A stretch of 64,000 bases of DNA, from contig OX388329.1 in assembly GCA_947579605.1 (NCBI GenBank), positions 26,368,299-26,432,298 of the forward strand. Reading direction: 5' to 3'. Below the pieces are notes generated by a model. The model worked only from the letters and a program-made list of their open reading frames with translations, had not been told where the DNA came from and made no database searches. Shown piece after piece: positions 10,380 to 21,094 of the stretch. Origin of the DNA: Athripsodes cinereus (taxonomy: Eukaryota; Arthropoda; Insecta; Trichoptera; Leptoceridae). A program made the translations under genes and the position numbers. Each line of letters begins with the position of its first letter. Positions within the stretch are counted from its first letter, which is position 1.

Positions 10380-12160
10380 CTGGCTGTGGCAGATACAAAA
10401 CATGGATTGGTTAATATGGTTGTATTGATTTCTTATTATATTAAGCTTTTTTCTTCGTTTATTAATTTCATCACGTCATTTCCTTAATGTAATAGTGGTA
10501 GACATATTCTTTTCCGAAAACTCTACGACCTAGGTCTTTCTTTTTTCAATATTGTAAAAAAGCCTCCCGTTTGATTTTCCACAGTCCTCCAAAGCTTTCT
10601 TTTCATGTTCTTGGTCTTAAACTATTTTTTTTATAGCATCAGTCATCAATAGAAACGTATAGCCTGTCCAGTTCCACTTAAACTTTTCGATTCTACACGT
10701 CACATCTGTAGTCTAAACTTTTCATTAATTTACCTTGAGACCACTAAGGGTAATCAACAAAAACATTTTGACCATTACTGTGTGTGTGTTACTTCAAGTT
10801 TGGATATGATTCTTTTCATTGATTACTTGCTATTGAAAACTCGGTAGAAAAATATTGCCCTCAAAACGAAGTGTTTACATTTTTGTCGATTTTTTTAAGC
10901 AATCTTATTTTCCCTTTAACTTTGATAAAGTATTTGCTAAGCATCAATAGGGTTAATGGCTAGTATTAATATAATATCTTATTATTAAAATATATATACG
11001 GTTAGGTATATTCTCTTGAATCTAGTTATCGAGTAGTGAGTGCTTACATAATTAAGTTGGTTCTATCAATGCTCTTCTATTATTATTAAATGTTGAAATG
11101 AAATGTACAACCATAAAATCATTGCATCACTAACAATGAAGTTATTTGTTCATTTCTTAACACTACATCTTTTGCGGAGCAAAAAAAAATTCAGAAACAC
11201 ACACTAACGTAGATATTGTCTTTGCACACAAATGCATTTAAATTTTATTAATATTAATAGATATCTAATGCTTCAGAGATTACACTGGAGAGTAGAGATA
11301 TGCGCGCATGCACTGAAAAATAATTGTGCCCAACGGAAAATTGTGGAAGTCCAAGAGGGAAGTTTTGTCCAATTCTGGATACGAGAAGAAGACTGAATAT
11401 TGATAAATAGAATGCTTCCGAAAGACAGAAACTTCAATGATCTCTAATTGGGACAGAAATACATAAAACCTAAAATCTTCAATGGTGCCATACACGACCC
11501 TACCAAACTCTAGAAGTAATCCTGACCCAGGCAATCGAACACTGTTGTTCTTACATCTGCAATAATTTCAGTGACTTAGAAGACTCTCTTTCAGAATACG
11601 CTGTTTCTATACGAATTACTTCATAATACCCAAGAAGAAGTAACCTAATCGATGAAGATGCAGAAGACATTTGTTTTCACTATGATTTTATTAATAAATG
11701 AGTTGGAATAAATTCTGCCTTTTCGATAAACTTTTCTCCGAATATTGATTGCATATTTTGTTATGAATGTATCTTCATATATGTTTAATGGTTTTAAATC
11801 AGTATTCAGTAAAGAATATATATAAATAACATCTAACAATGATCACTTTGAGGTTAAAAAAAAATGATATTATTTCAAATGGTATTAACATCATAAGAAA
11901 TGATGATTCCCTAAGGGCTAAGCATTGAATAAAAAAAAAAAATAATACCAAAATCATATAGGTATTCGTATCACATCAAATAATAATGCTACAATAATTA
12001 AATGATATATTGTAAACATCACGCAAACTACTATCTTCGTACTATTAAAAGTTGGGGTAAAGGTGGTAAGTTGATGATTCGAAGTCAACGAGCTTCAAAG
12101 AGGGTGGTAACAGTTCTATATGTAGGTATCTAGTATAAAAACCCCTTAGTTAAAAGCAGT
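10380..12160. other. unassigned AT-rich sequence
   Basis: No supported gene or repeat. Open frames of 84 and 64 codons on the minus strand (11.28-11.84 kb) have AT-driven composition and no recognisable domain. The (GT)n run near 10780 is short. Confidence 0.4.
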
Positions 12161-12360
12161 CAGGGGCGGAACTAGACATTTTATGTTTGTCGTGCTTTCG
12201 TTATAAACATTAATCTTTAATATTTATGTAATTTATTTTATTTTATCTGGTATTAGTTGGATGTGATATATTTTGTGAATAGAGAAATATTGTGTTTATG
12301 TATTATTATTTGGGAACTAATTATTTGATCGGCTATTAATCCATTCGTTCGGCAAGAAAA

Positions 12361-13560
12361 AATCAGCATTTAAGTCATTTGCGCAGCAAACAATGTTTTC
12401 ATCGGCAATAAATAAAAAATAATCGCAACACTTGTTTTACAAACAAACTTGGTTCTATCAGCAAAATAACAAATTTTAACAGCTTAATAAAAATAATCGC
12501 ACAACAAAATAATTAATTGACCAGCAGAATTGTTATTTGAGCAGCAGAATTATTATTTGAGCAGCAGAATTATTATTTGACCGGCAGAAAATATTAGATA
12601 AACAATATTTTTCACACACCGATTTACCTTCGGATTCACATGAAGTTTTTGTGATTTTTTACCAAATTAATGATGACTACGAAAATAATGCCAGTTTCCG
12701 CTTTGCTATATTAAAGAAATATCTAACTGAAATGTCGAAAAACGCTAGAATCGTTGCTAGATGCTACATATAAAATCACATAAAAAGATGCTACATACAA
12801 AGATTTATTATTTGAACAATATTAAAAATTTAGCTCCAGTGCTCACCTATGGCTGTGAAACTTTTGTGTTCACGAAAAGAATTTTACACAAATTATCAGT
12901 GACGCAAAGAGCCATGGAAAGGAGAATGCTGGGTATTTCACTGAGAGACAGGAAAACTAATGTATGGATCAGAGAAAAGACCAGGGTCGTCGATGTCGTT
13001 CACAGAGTTTCTAGTCAGAAATGGAGTTGGGCTGGTCATGTGGCCAGAACCACAGACTCCAGGTGGACAAAGAAAGTTCTGGAGTGGAGACCTAGAACAG
13101 GCAGAAGAAGTGTTGGTAGGCCTCAAGCCCGATGGTCGGACGACGTAAGACGGGTTGCAGGGGGCGGCTGGATGCGGTCTGCCCAGGATAGAGAGCTGTG
13201 GAGATCAATGGGGGAGGCCTATGTTCAACAATGGACGCAGGGAGGCTGACATGATGATGATGATGATGAAAAATTTAGCTTTCACAAGTTTAATTAAAAT
13301 TAGCTCACGGTTTGCTTCTCACTTATTTATTTTGCTGCACAAATAATCATTATGCTGGTCAAATAATAATTTTGCTGGTCGATTAAATTTAGAGTTTTAC
13401 AATATCATATTATTTGCAATACAAATATAATTTTCTCGCTGGGCATAAGTAGCATATCAAAATGATATATTTGTCGACAGAATACATTTTTCTGCTGAAC
13501 AAATCTTCAATATTATGCTGATCGTTTAAATGATAGCCTTATTATTTATTCGTTTATTAG
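12361..13560. mobile_element. foldback element built of inverted 20-bp arrays
   Basis: A tandem array with 20-bp period (unit like gcagcagaattattatttga) occupies 12521-12590, with degenerate units out to about 12361. The inverse array (unit like tatgctggtcaaataataat) occupies 13331-13390, degenerate to about 13560. The arrays are reverse complements, so the whole is a foldback. Its centre holds the RTE insertion at 12836-13268. A 'ggcggaactagacatttt' block at 12165, repeated at 51.76 kb, may be an outer end. No transposase seen. Confidence 0.65.
12836..13268 (+). mobile_element. RTE-like LINE (group A), 433-bp insertion
   Basis: One open frame (to 13249) encodes the C-terminal part of an RTE polyprotein downstream of the reverse transcriptase palm. 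In order: P-V-L-T-Y-G-C-E-T, then Q-R-A-M-E-R-R-M-L-G-I-S-L-R-D, then W-S-W-A-G-H-V-A-R, then G-R-P-Q-A-R-W-S-D-D, and Y-V-Q-Q-W near the stop. It closes in (GAT)n. A perfect 12-bp duplication, aaaaatttagct, lies at 12824-12835 and 13269-13280. The frame is intact, which suggests a young insertion, but it is 5'-truncated and inactive. It sits inside the foldback at 12.4-13.6 kb. Confidence 0.93.
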
Positions 13561-13867
13561 CAGCTGCCTGAAACCTCTGACGTCTCATTTTTCAAAATTA
13601 AATATTATTATCTTATAATTGTTCAAATTAACAAAATTTTAATACATTTTTTAGTTACAATAGTTTTATAAAGTAAAATTTTTGGGTGTTATTATTTTTA
13701 AAATAGTTAAAAAATTCAAATTTAAAAATGTGAATATTAGTGAATAATATTTGTGACAATTAATATTACCATCAATTGGAACTCACATAAAATTCTCGCA
13801 TTTTAATCAAATTTGTGACAATCACAATTGTGTTTTCAAAATTTTATAATAGTTAAATAAAAATAAT

Positions 13868-13950
13868 AGGCGTCCTTGAGACGGTCTAGGGACTGTTAAA
13901 TGGCGTCAAAACAAAATCATCCATAATCATCATCATCATCATCATCATTA
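13868..13950 (-). repeat. (GAT)n-linked repeat, copy 2
   Basis: Inverse of the repeat at 6148-6221: 'agacggtctagggactgtta', 'ggcgtcaaaa', then 'tcatcc' and (ATC)n. This copy has the longer microsatellite. Confidence 0.65.
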
Positions 13951-15149
13951 AAAGCAGAAATACACCAAAAGGCACTTCAAATATATTTATAGTAAAACAA
14001 TTAAAGCAAAATTAGAAACAAAGATGCACCCTTATAACAGGCTGTATAAGTTATTTATTGAGTCAGTCACAAGTTGGAGCCTTCCCAACTTCTGAAAGCT
14101 CCCAGTAAAACCCAGAGAGCACAAAAGCAATCAAAAGGGTGCAACCGAGGTGTGTCAAAACGTCATGACCAAACCCAAAAGCGAATGTCACGTGTATACT
14201 AAGTCACTATTTAGAACTACATATACCTCTAAAAACAAAAGTTAGAGTCAAACATTTGTCACAGAATGTTGAAAATAAAGAATGAATTATTAATTATATG
14301 AAAAGAATTAAAAAGTAAACTTAGGTAAAGTTTTGTAGGGAGCGTTGGGAAGATAAATAATAAACAAGAGTAAGTATCGAAATTTAAAATGTCGTTTTAT
14401 TCAGTGTTTATAGATTTGGAAAATCTTACGATGGGGTGAAAGAAAAATTAAGTAAATGGCCTTTTTAATTTAATTTGAGTCCGAAGAATTTTAAGATGGG
14501 AGAAAAGGCGATAGAAATTATGTAATTTCGTCAATTGTAAGATAGGTCCAAGAAATTTTATTTATTTATTTATCATTCACATAACATAATCAAAAAATAG
14601 GTGGAGGTTTCTTTTTATCGAGTGTATATTTGTTCGAAACGTCATTTAATCCGGTCAAATGAAGTTTACAGTCCTGCATACAGTAGTAACCAATCCATGG
14701 TTGGTATTGTGCAAGTATGGAAAGCACGCCATTGTGTACTACACTGAGTAGACATAGCATAATACTAATGTTCTCAGTACACACTCACCCTTTTACAGTA
14801 GTAGGTTGATTTTACCAGATAGTTTTACATGACCGTGATAAATTAATTAAATTAACATAATACCATCGATCATTATCTACAAAAAAATGAGATCGTAGGG
14901 TAGAATGATCTACCAATTTTACATCTCCAATATTAATCAGCAGATATATGCTTCAATTTATTTTTTTTTTTTCATTTTTAAGATTGCAAATTTTTCTTCG
15001 TCAATTTATGCGCATGCTACTACAAGCCGTATTTTTGTCATCGTCTGTCAAATTGTTATTGTTGTTCTTATTATTTATTTAATTTTATACGTAAAAGGCT
15101 CTGCCATGTAAAAGTGTAAAAAAATAAATAAATCTTACATTTTGCTTGA
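13951..15149. other. unassigned sequence
   Basis: No supported gene. A moderately GC-rich patch at 14030-14215 and a (TTTA)n run at 14560 hint at eroded retroelements, but nothing is identifiable. Confidence 0.35.
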
Positions 15150-15330
15150 TCCGTAAAGCACCCAACAAAGAATTGGTCTCCCACGTAAGTTTTCGATTCT
15201 CCCGTAAAAAGCAGGTATTTTTAAATTCAGCGATTTGTTTTGCCACCCATCCTGAATGTCGTATTTTTTATAAGCATGGAGAGGACAGGCTTCATGAGCG
15301 CGCAACTTTAAAGTATGTTCTGCCAACGCC
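15150..15330 (+). repeat. repeat family X, partial copy
   Basis: Starts 'gcacccaacaaagaattggt' with 'ctcccacgtaagttttcg', and continues through 'ttcagcgatttgttttgcca', 'cccatcctgaatgtcg' and 'catggagaggacaggctt'. The right end of the family, with its 'ctggctaccccac' block, is missing. Confidence 0.7.
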
Positions 15331-16013
15331 TACCATCTATCTGGTCTCCCTGTCTTCTTTATATCATTGCTCCATCGTGTCTCGGCTTCTAATACGAAGC
15401 TTCAAAAAAAAAATTTTTTTTTAACAAAAAATCAATATTTTGAATTGAGTTCATATTCCTTGAGTTTGATATTCGAATGACCTATTCACCAGTTTGTATA
15501 AAAATATATGTATTGATTAATAAATTTCTTGTGTAAAAATGCTCCCCCGCTTGCATGGTGGACGTCGGGGGTCTCCCCATCTCCCCTAATTAGGATCAAA
15601 TTGATATTATTTGTTGTTATTATTATTATTTTGTTTATGTTTATGATCTGACATCACCCCGTGACCGGCCACATTTACCCCCGAGTTACTTTGCCCCGTA
15701 ATTATTATTATTATCATAGAACTACACTAAGTAATAATAAACAACTACCTACTACCAATAACTACCCACTTTACCCTTCACGCTAGGGAAGAGTTGATAT
15801 ATTAAATTGTAATATCGAGCTGTTATTACCGTTTTATGGTATAAAGTTTTTCAATGAAACATGTATCTTTATATGCCATAAAGACAACTCAGTACATAGA
15901 ATTTTGTATTGACTGATGAAAATTCGTTTCTCGTAATAATGTAAATAGAATATTAAAAATTAAGAATAGTACTGAGCAGGCACTACAAACAGATTTTTCA
16001 AACTGCCTTGAGT
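15331..16013. other. unassigned sequence with a GC-rich block
   Basis: A GC-rich stretch at 15541-15590 (cccccgc, cgtcgggggtctcccc) is followed by (TTA)n runs and resembles a LINE 3' terminus. No coding match is legible. Confidence 0.35.
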
Positions 16014-16072
16014 AGGAAACAGGAAAGGTGTCCCGATGCTTGCGAATCGGCTTAAGCTGGTTTAAGTGCACG
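16014..16072 (+). repeat. repeat family Y, copy 1
   Basis: The block 'gaaacaggaaaggtgtcccg' followed by 'atgcttgcgaatcggcttaa' and 'gctggtttaagtg' recurs at 40.73 kb and, more diverged, at 49.90 kb. It includes a small stem ccgat/atcgg. Confidence 0.6.
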
Positions 16073-16404
16073 GTATGCTCTTCGATTCCACCAATTCTTG
16101 TTTTGGCTGAAAGTTTGACATGTTTATGTACATTCTGAGTACCGACAAGTCATTCCAAATAGTTCTCTCTATATTATATCCTCTCAGTTTGTCTAACGTT
16201 CTGCCTAACACCCTGTATATTCGAAATCAACACATTGAGACATTTAAAATTATAAAAAATAAACTCGATCAAAAATAATGTTTATTTTAAGATACCTTAA
16301 ATATTTTTTATTTATTTATTTATTTTATTCTTCACTGTACATTGGTTACAATATTACATAATATTCGATAAATTTAAAAACTTTAGATACAATACTACTA
16401 TACT

Positions 16405-16545
16405 ATAATTTACTCTCACGCCGTACACCAAACGGGAAAGATAGAAAGAACGGAACGCCCTATAGATCTATCCTTACATTACATATTTCTTTCGTGTACC
16501 TACTCCACATTCATAAAATTTCTCAAACATGCACGCTGATTTTTC
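16405..16545 (-). mobile_element. LINE group C, decayed C-terminal fragment
   Basis: Minus-strand translation, with stops, reads R-A-C-L-R-N-F-M-N-V-E, then C-K-D-R-S-I-G-R-S-V-L-S-I-F-P-V-W and a stop. This lines up with group C copies at 42.9 and 46.6 kb. The sequence upstream of it (16306-16350) is a (TTTA)n LINE tail of another family. Confidence 0.7.
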
Positions 16546-16727
16546 AATTCGATTTTGAAATTTAGATGCCTTTCATTTATAAAGTTTTCATATCTATGTA
16601 AACTGAATTAAATTTGAAAAATTATTAATAAATAACATAATATTATTATGATAACTGCATAAATATTTATTAATATTAAAATGATTTAGTTAAAACACTG
16701 TAACTTTCACTGTATAAATTTTATTTT

Positions 16728-16764
16728 GGCAGAGGCCTTTCGGACTTAGTCCATCTTCAGTGCC
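16728..16764 (-). ncRNA. hammerhead ribozyme candidate, family 3
   Basis: Minus strand, 5' to 3': GGCA (helix I, 16761-16764), CUGAAGA core (16754-16760), extra U (16753), GGAC-UAA-GUCC (helix II, 16742-16752), GAA (16739-16741), AGGCCU palindrome (helix III, 16733-16738), C17 (16732), then UGCC (16728-16731), which pairs perfectly with GGCA. All conserved core positions are canonical apart from the extra U after A9. Predicted cleavage is between 16732 and 16731. The self-complementary helix III implies that two copies act as a dimer. Not tested. Confidence 0.8.
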
Positions 16765-16817
16765 GTCAGCTTAGAAACTAAAACAAAATGCAGACTTATA
16801 AGCTAGGTACTAATTAG

Positions 16818-16890
16818 GTGGGGAAGTGTGGAGAGGGTGGGGTTGGTGGTGGTAGTGAGAAGGAGGGTGAGCGGGGAGTTGAGTGGGGGT
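16818..16890 (+). other. G-rich tract, quadruplex-capable
   Basis: At least six runs of three to five G occur within about 70 bp (gtggggaag, gagggtgggg, gagggtg, gcggggag, gtgggggta). It lies in the loop of the 16.7-kb foldback and contrasts strongly with the AT-rich flanks. Confidence 0.7.
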
Positions 16891-17077
16891 ACTTGTATAT
16901 TTATTATTTTTCCAGATTTTTTGATTTTTGGATAGTGATGTATTCTAATATGTTCATTTTGAGACCCTTGTTACATATTTGAATCAAACTGACGTTATTG
17001 GAGTAGGCCTCTGCCAAAATAAAATTTATACAGTGAAAGTTACAGTGTTTTAACTAAATCATTTTAATATTAATAAA

Positions 17078-17694
17078 AATGAACTTTCATAAGGTTACCA
17101 CCGAAAAAATAGAATGCATAAATATTTTTCACAGACTTTGTACTGTTATTACACCTTCACTACAACCCTAAGCTATTGAAAAATGGGGGAAATACGGTGT
17201 AAAGATAGGACCTCGAATATTAATACCTTTTAACTTGGGTATTCATTTAAAAACTATTAAGTATAAATAGATACGTACCTAATAGGTACGTTTATTTCAC
17301 TAATGCAAGTAAGGCACATAGAATATATACATTATAAGCAAAACAGATGTTTAATTTCTAATGAAAATATATCGCACAATATTCATTCGGTTTAAAACTA
17401 TTAAATAATAAATTTAAATATTTTACTGTGGTGTTTTGCATTTGATTAATTTTTTAAACTTATACTATGAAAGAAATTTATTTCTTAACTATAATTGTAT
17501 TTATTTAAGTCAACAGAACACTACAGACAATACAATATATATTAAACACAATTATACAATTACCTATAATTAACTATAAGTGTACCATGAAATTTATGTA
17601 CAATTTGTAAGTGTCCATATTATGTTATTCTATGTATTTATATCAAAGCCCATTCGGTTTTCGTTCAAGTTGTACTACTATTATATCTTCACGA
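17078..17694. other. unassigned AT-rich sequence
   Basis: No gene. The run 'tttatttaagtcaacagaac' near 17495 may be the edge of an inverted LINE tail. Confidence 0.35.
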
Positions 17695-17830
17695 TATGCC
17701 AGTAGACCAGCTACATGAACTACTAAATAAACAAACTGTCATCTCCGTTCAAACAAAACAAATAATTTCCAGTCATTCAAGATAGATGGCAAATTTCATC
17801 GCTGAATTTAATTTGTAGTTTATTTTTATT
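17695..17830 (-). repeat. repeat family X, diverged copy
   Basis: Contains 'atgccagtagaccagctaca', 'ctgtcatctccgt' and 'catcgctgaatttaa', matching the right and central parts of family X in reverse. Confidence 0.55.
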
Positions 17831-18104
17831 TTTTAATAGTACACTCATAAACTTACGAAAAAGAGTAGTGGACCAATTCAAGACACGAAAGACAATGATT
17901 ATTTTTAATATATTTTCTAATATTTGTGTGTTTTTGTTTGTTTCAGGTAAGAGGTTTCATTGCAAACGATGGTAATGGGTAATGTAAGTGACGTTTTTAA
18001 TATTCATTCTAGTTCTTTATGTGTTGTACGTTGTAGTAATAGACGTGTTGTCTCTTTACTAAATCCATGCACATATTCTATGTTTTTATACTTTTATACA
18101 CTGT

Positions 18105-18252
18105 ACATGGGTTAGTTGGAAGATATTGCGCTTTAGCAATAAACTCGCCCATTGCACAAAATTATTAATTCTATTGTTGTGATACCATGTTTTTTGTTCT
18201 TCTTTACATATTGATTTTGTGCAATAAAGTTTATTATTATTATTATTATTAC
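18105..18252 (+). mobile_element. LINE 3'-UTR tail with terminal stem-loop, copy 1
   Basis: Opens with 'gggttagttggaagatattg' and 'cgataaactcgcccattg'. It ends in a stem-loop whose arms are ttgcacaaaat and attttgtgcaa, then AATAAAG and (TTA)n. Longer copies are at 47.58-48.03 kb and, inverted, 60.94-61.45 kb. Confidence 0.75.
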
Positions 18253-18356
18253 ATAGGCCTCTTACTTGATCTTTCACAAGTCTCTATCCTGGACACACTG
18301 CATCCTATCATATCTCACTGTTCATATTATAAAATCTGGCCATCAACTCTACGGTA

Positions 18357-18596
18357 GAACGAAGACGTGGTTTGTCTTATGCAGCGTTTGGAAAGCTCTC
18401 CAACATCCCGAAGCCTCTAAAGTACCCCTTCTATCTGAAAAAGATAATCTTTGATTCATGCATCCTGCCTGTCTTCACGTACGGCATTGAAACGTCGGTT
18501 TTAACAAATCAAACAATGCAAAAGTTATTAATCACATTTTTGAAAGGTTTTTTTAGAATATCTCTTGTCAAATCTATTTTTGTTTTCGTCAGATAA
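18357..18596 (+). mobile_element. RTE-like LINE (group A), decayed fragment
   Basis: Translation reads R-R-R-G-L-S-Y-A-A-F-G-K-L, then F-D-S-C-I-L-P-V-F-T-Y-G-I-E-T. This is the segment just downstream of the RT palm in RTE elements, and the latter part overlaps the start of the 12.84-kb copy (P-V-L-T-Y-G-C-E-T). Homology fades after about 18560. No (GAT)n tail or duplication is visible, so it is old or deleted. Confidence 0.75.
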
Positions 18597-19394
18597 GTTT
18601 GCACCACAGATTATATATTATTTTGTTTACACTAATATGTTTTACATTACTTCGTTCCTATGTCGCTTTTCTTTTATGAAGTCTTTCTTCTTCCTGGGTT
18701 GCTAGGAATAGGCTCACTACTCAATAACTTCCAATGACTGAACAGCCCCTGTAAAATCTCCAAGCTTTTCGATCTTAGGCAGTGGATTCCTTGCCATCAT
18801 TAGCTCTTATATGATATTCTCCAATAGTCTTCTGCCCTAGGATTTACCTTGAAGGATACACGTAGAGAATTATTATATTTTTAGCACATAATAATGACTA
18901 ATCTATTATTTACTGTAAAAAATACTTATGAATGTAAATAAGTTACGATAATTTGGGCACTTGAAAATAATGAATGAGGACAGAATGACCAAGTAGATTA
19001 TTCTTGCTTCAATTATTACAACAACCTGCCCCTAAATTTGTTAACTACCCTAATGTGTCCATAATCTTCTCTTTTTTTAAGAAACTTATATTTTAATCTT
19101 CAGACAATCTTCTTTGTACATTTTGAGTTATACACAAAATAACAATGCTGTACATATTTATATACATAGACTTAGATGTATGTATGTAGGTAAGAATTAA
19201 TATTATTCTTATTATTACTGTGCATAATAGTTACCTAGTAGGTAAATAAGTAAGTGAGCAAGCATCTAAAAACGCGCACATTCAACTGTCTTCATATGTT
19301 GCTATTATTATACTCTCATAATAGCCTTTGACTCAGAGGTAATCAAACAATAGTTCAATGGGTCGCACGCTTACTGGTAGGTACTGCTACTACA
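18597..19394. other. unassigned AT-rich sequence
   Basis: No gene or named repeat that I can support. Confidence 0.35.
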
Positions 19395-19690
19395 ATTTGA
19401 TCTACAACGAGTCTGGATTTTCTTCTCCATTCCTTTCGATTCTCTGCTATTTAGTCTCTTTAATTGTTTTACCAGATTTGTAATACTGCACGCCTCTGAC
19501 ATCTTTTGACAGTTTTGAGGTATTGTTTATGATTGAATAAATTGAATAAATTGAAATTGAATAAATCTACGGATGTGCCACAGTTCATGTCCTTCCTCAG
19601 TTGATTCATGTAGTAGTCTTTTGGTCGGCTCCTATCATTTCTGCATTCGGTCTTGCCCTCCGTGATGGTGATAAGCAAACCTGGGTGCTG
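19395..19690 (-). mobile_element. LINE group D, decayed fragment
   Basis: Minus-strand translation shows E-G-K-T-E-C-R-N-D-R-S-R-P-K-D-Y-Y-M-N-Q-L-R-K-D-M-N-C-G-T, aligned with the 28.1-kb copy. After an AT-rich insertion (a repeated 'aattgaataaat' motif, 19540-19566) a degraded tail resembling N-R-x-E-W-R follows. Frameshifted and inactive. Confidence 0.7.
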
Positions 19691-20577
19691 CTTATTACTG
19701 AGGGAAATTCAGTTTGTTTGTTGTTGGCTGATCTTTTAAAGGAGTTGCCTAATTTTGCCTAGCCTGATCAAAAATTTGTAGCACTTTTAATTTTGAGTTA
19801 TATTTTTACTCCTTGATAATCGATTTTAAATATTTACAACGTTAGCAGATAAATATTAACGCACGAGATCTGCAAAACTTTCGAATCCCACCCAGAATGA
19901 ATTGCAAATGGTGACATATTTAATATTTTTTCAAAGAAGTGAACCCACTGGTTACCTCACATGATGCTGCAGTAATAATATGTATATCTTATAATACTTA
20001 AATAATAACATGACATTCATAATAAGTAACTATGTATCTTAAACGTCAAATTTTAAAAAAAAATATGAAAAAAATTCCATTTTTTTTTACTACAATATGG
20101 AAGATTGTTTGTAGAAAAGATTAAAATAAATATTATTTTATTCAAAATATCCAAGGTGATCTATTATCAAATTTATCAAAAAAATTAACATTTCAGATTA
20201 CGGTTCATAGAATAGCAATATCTGTATAACAGCTTGCCTCCGAGCTCGTCCGCCCACAGAGACAACTCGCATATATACGTACCTATCTACTTCATAAATA
20301 TTATACATAACCATAATACCTCTTCTCTTCTCTACTCCCCTTCATGCCATTTCACCTACAACCTCCTCAGAATATACAATTTTATAATGCTGCATAATAT
20401 TTCATAGACTTGTAGATATACATAGGTACTTGCTCACTAAATTTTAGCAATATTCTATGCCATTTTCACCTCTTTTGTTGTATTTTATTTCTTATGGCCA
20501 TCCACTCATTTACGAATGATCAGGATTTGCTCCTTCCTTCTACAAGCTTTAAATGTACTGCAAAAGTCGACTCATTA
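19691..20577. other. unassigned AT-rich sequence
   Basis: No supported gene or repeat. Confidence 0.35.
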
Positions 20578-20640
20578 TCATCGTCATCTCATCCTTTATC
20601 GCTCCTCTTGGGAACACAGGACGAAAAACACACTTTTAAA
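20578..20640 (-). mobile_element. LINE group B, short 3' fragment
   Basis: 'catcgtcatc' followed by 'cgctcctcttgggaacacag' and 'gacgaaaa' matches the extreme 3' end of group B (compare 33.24 and 50.87 kb). Only about 60 bp survive. Confidence 0.55.
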
Positions 20641-20700
20641 ACACTTAAACATGTTTTTTCATGATGTAAACGCACAAACTATCGAACAATAAAATAATAC

Positions 20701-21094
20701 ATAACATAACATCCATTGATAATTCACACAGATCGAGCTAGTCCCAAACTAAGATATGAATCTTGTAATGGTACTAACACAACGATGCACATTCATATTT
20801 ACAATGCTCTAACCTAATCATGTAACACCCAGATCCAGGTTAATTTGAAAAAATCAAACTTCATTTTGCCCTAGTCGGCAATGGTACCCTATACATGTAA
20901 CAGCCAGATCCGGGTTAATTTGAAAAAATCAAACTTCATTTTGCCCTAGTCGGCAATGGTACCCTATACATGTAACAGCCAGATCCGGGATAATTAAAAA
21001 AGGTCTTTCTTAATTTTGCCCTGGTTGGAAATGGAACCCAGGACCTCGTGTCTCAAAGGCAACAGTGTTAAACTCCGCGCCACACTGGTCGCCT
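20701..21094 (-). mobile_element. tRNA-derived SINE, family 2, internally expanded
   Basis: Same family as 5451-5704, with a decayed tRNA head at 21005-21094 (ggaacccaggacctcg is the B-box region in reverse). The segment from 'tgtaacaccc' to 'ggtaccctataca' is tandemly repeated with an exact 75-bp period (starts at 20821, 20896 and 20971). The first two units are nearly identical, the third diverges into the normal SINE body. Confidence 0.85.

Larger units (their letters stand above)
16666..17077. mobile_element. Penelope-like foldback with perfect 73-bp arms
   Basis: The arms 16666-16738 and 17005-17077 are perfect inverted copies of 73 bp. The 266-bp loop holds the rest of a hammerhead motif (minus strand) and a G-rich tract. 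Reading outward from the ribozyme, each arm has 'tttatacagtgaaagttaca' and 'gtgttttaac', close to the 'tacagtgtttttaa' of the 45.3-kb foldback. The right arm starts at the helix III palindrome aggcct and lacks the ribozyme core. No reverse transcriptase or GIY-YIG coding is present. Confidence 0.75.

Noticed and set aside
12521..12590. CRISPR-like array with 20-bp period
   Set aside because: The units are directly tandem without unique spacers, in an insect genome, and an inverse array exists; it is a foldback element.
14625..14660. 'ttcgaaacgtcatttaatcc' looked like another hammerhead 3' half
   Set aside because: No CUGANGA core or helix II lies upstream within range, so only the short GAAACGTC string matches.
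16728..17077. Ordinary DNA-transposon MITE with 73-bp TIRs
   Set aside because: A complete hammerhead motif and the shared downstream block with the 45.3-kb locus fit Penelope-like foldbacks better, and no target duplication is seen.
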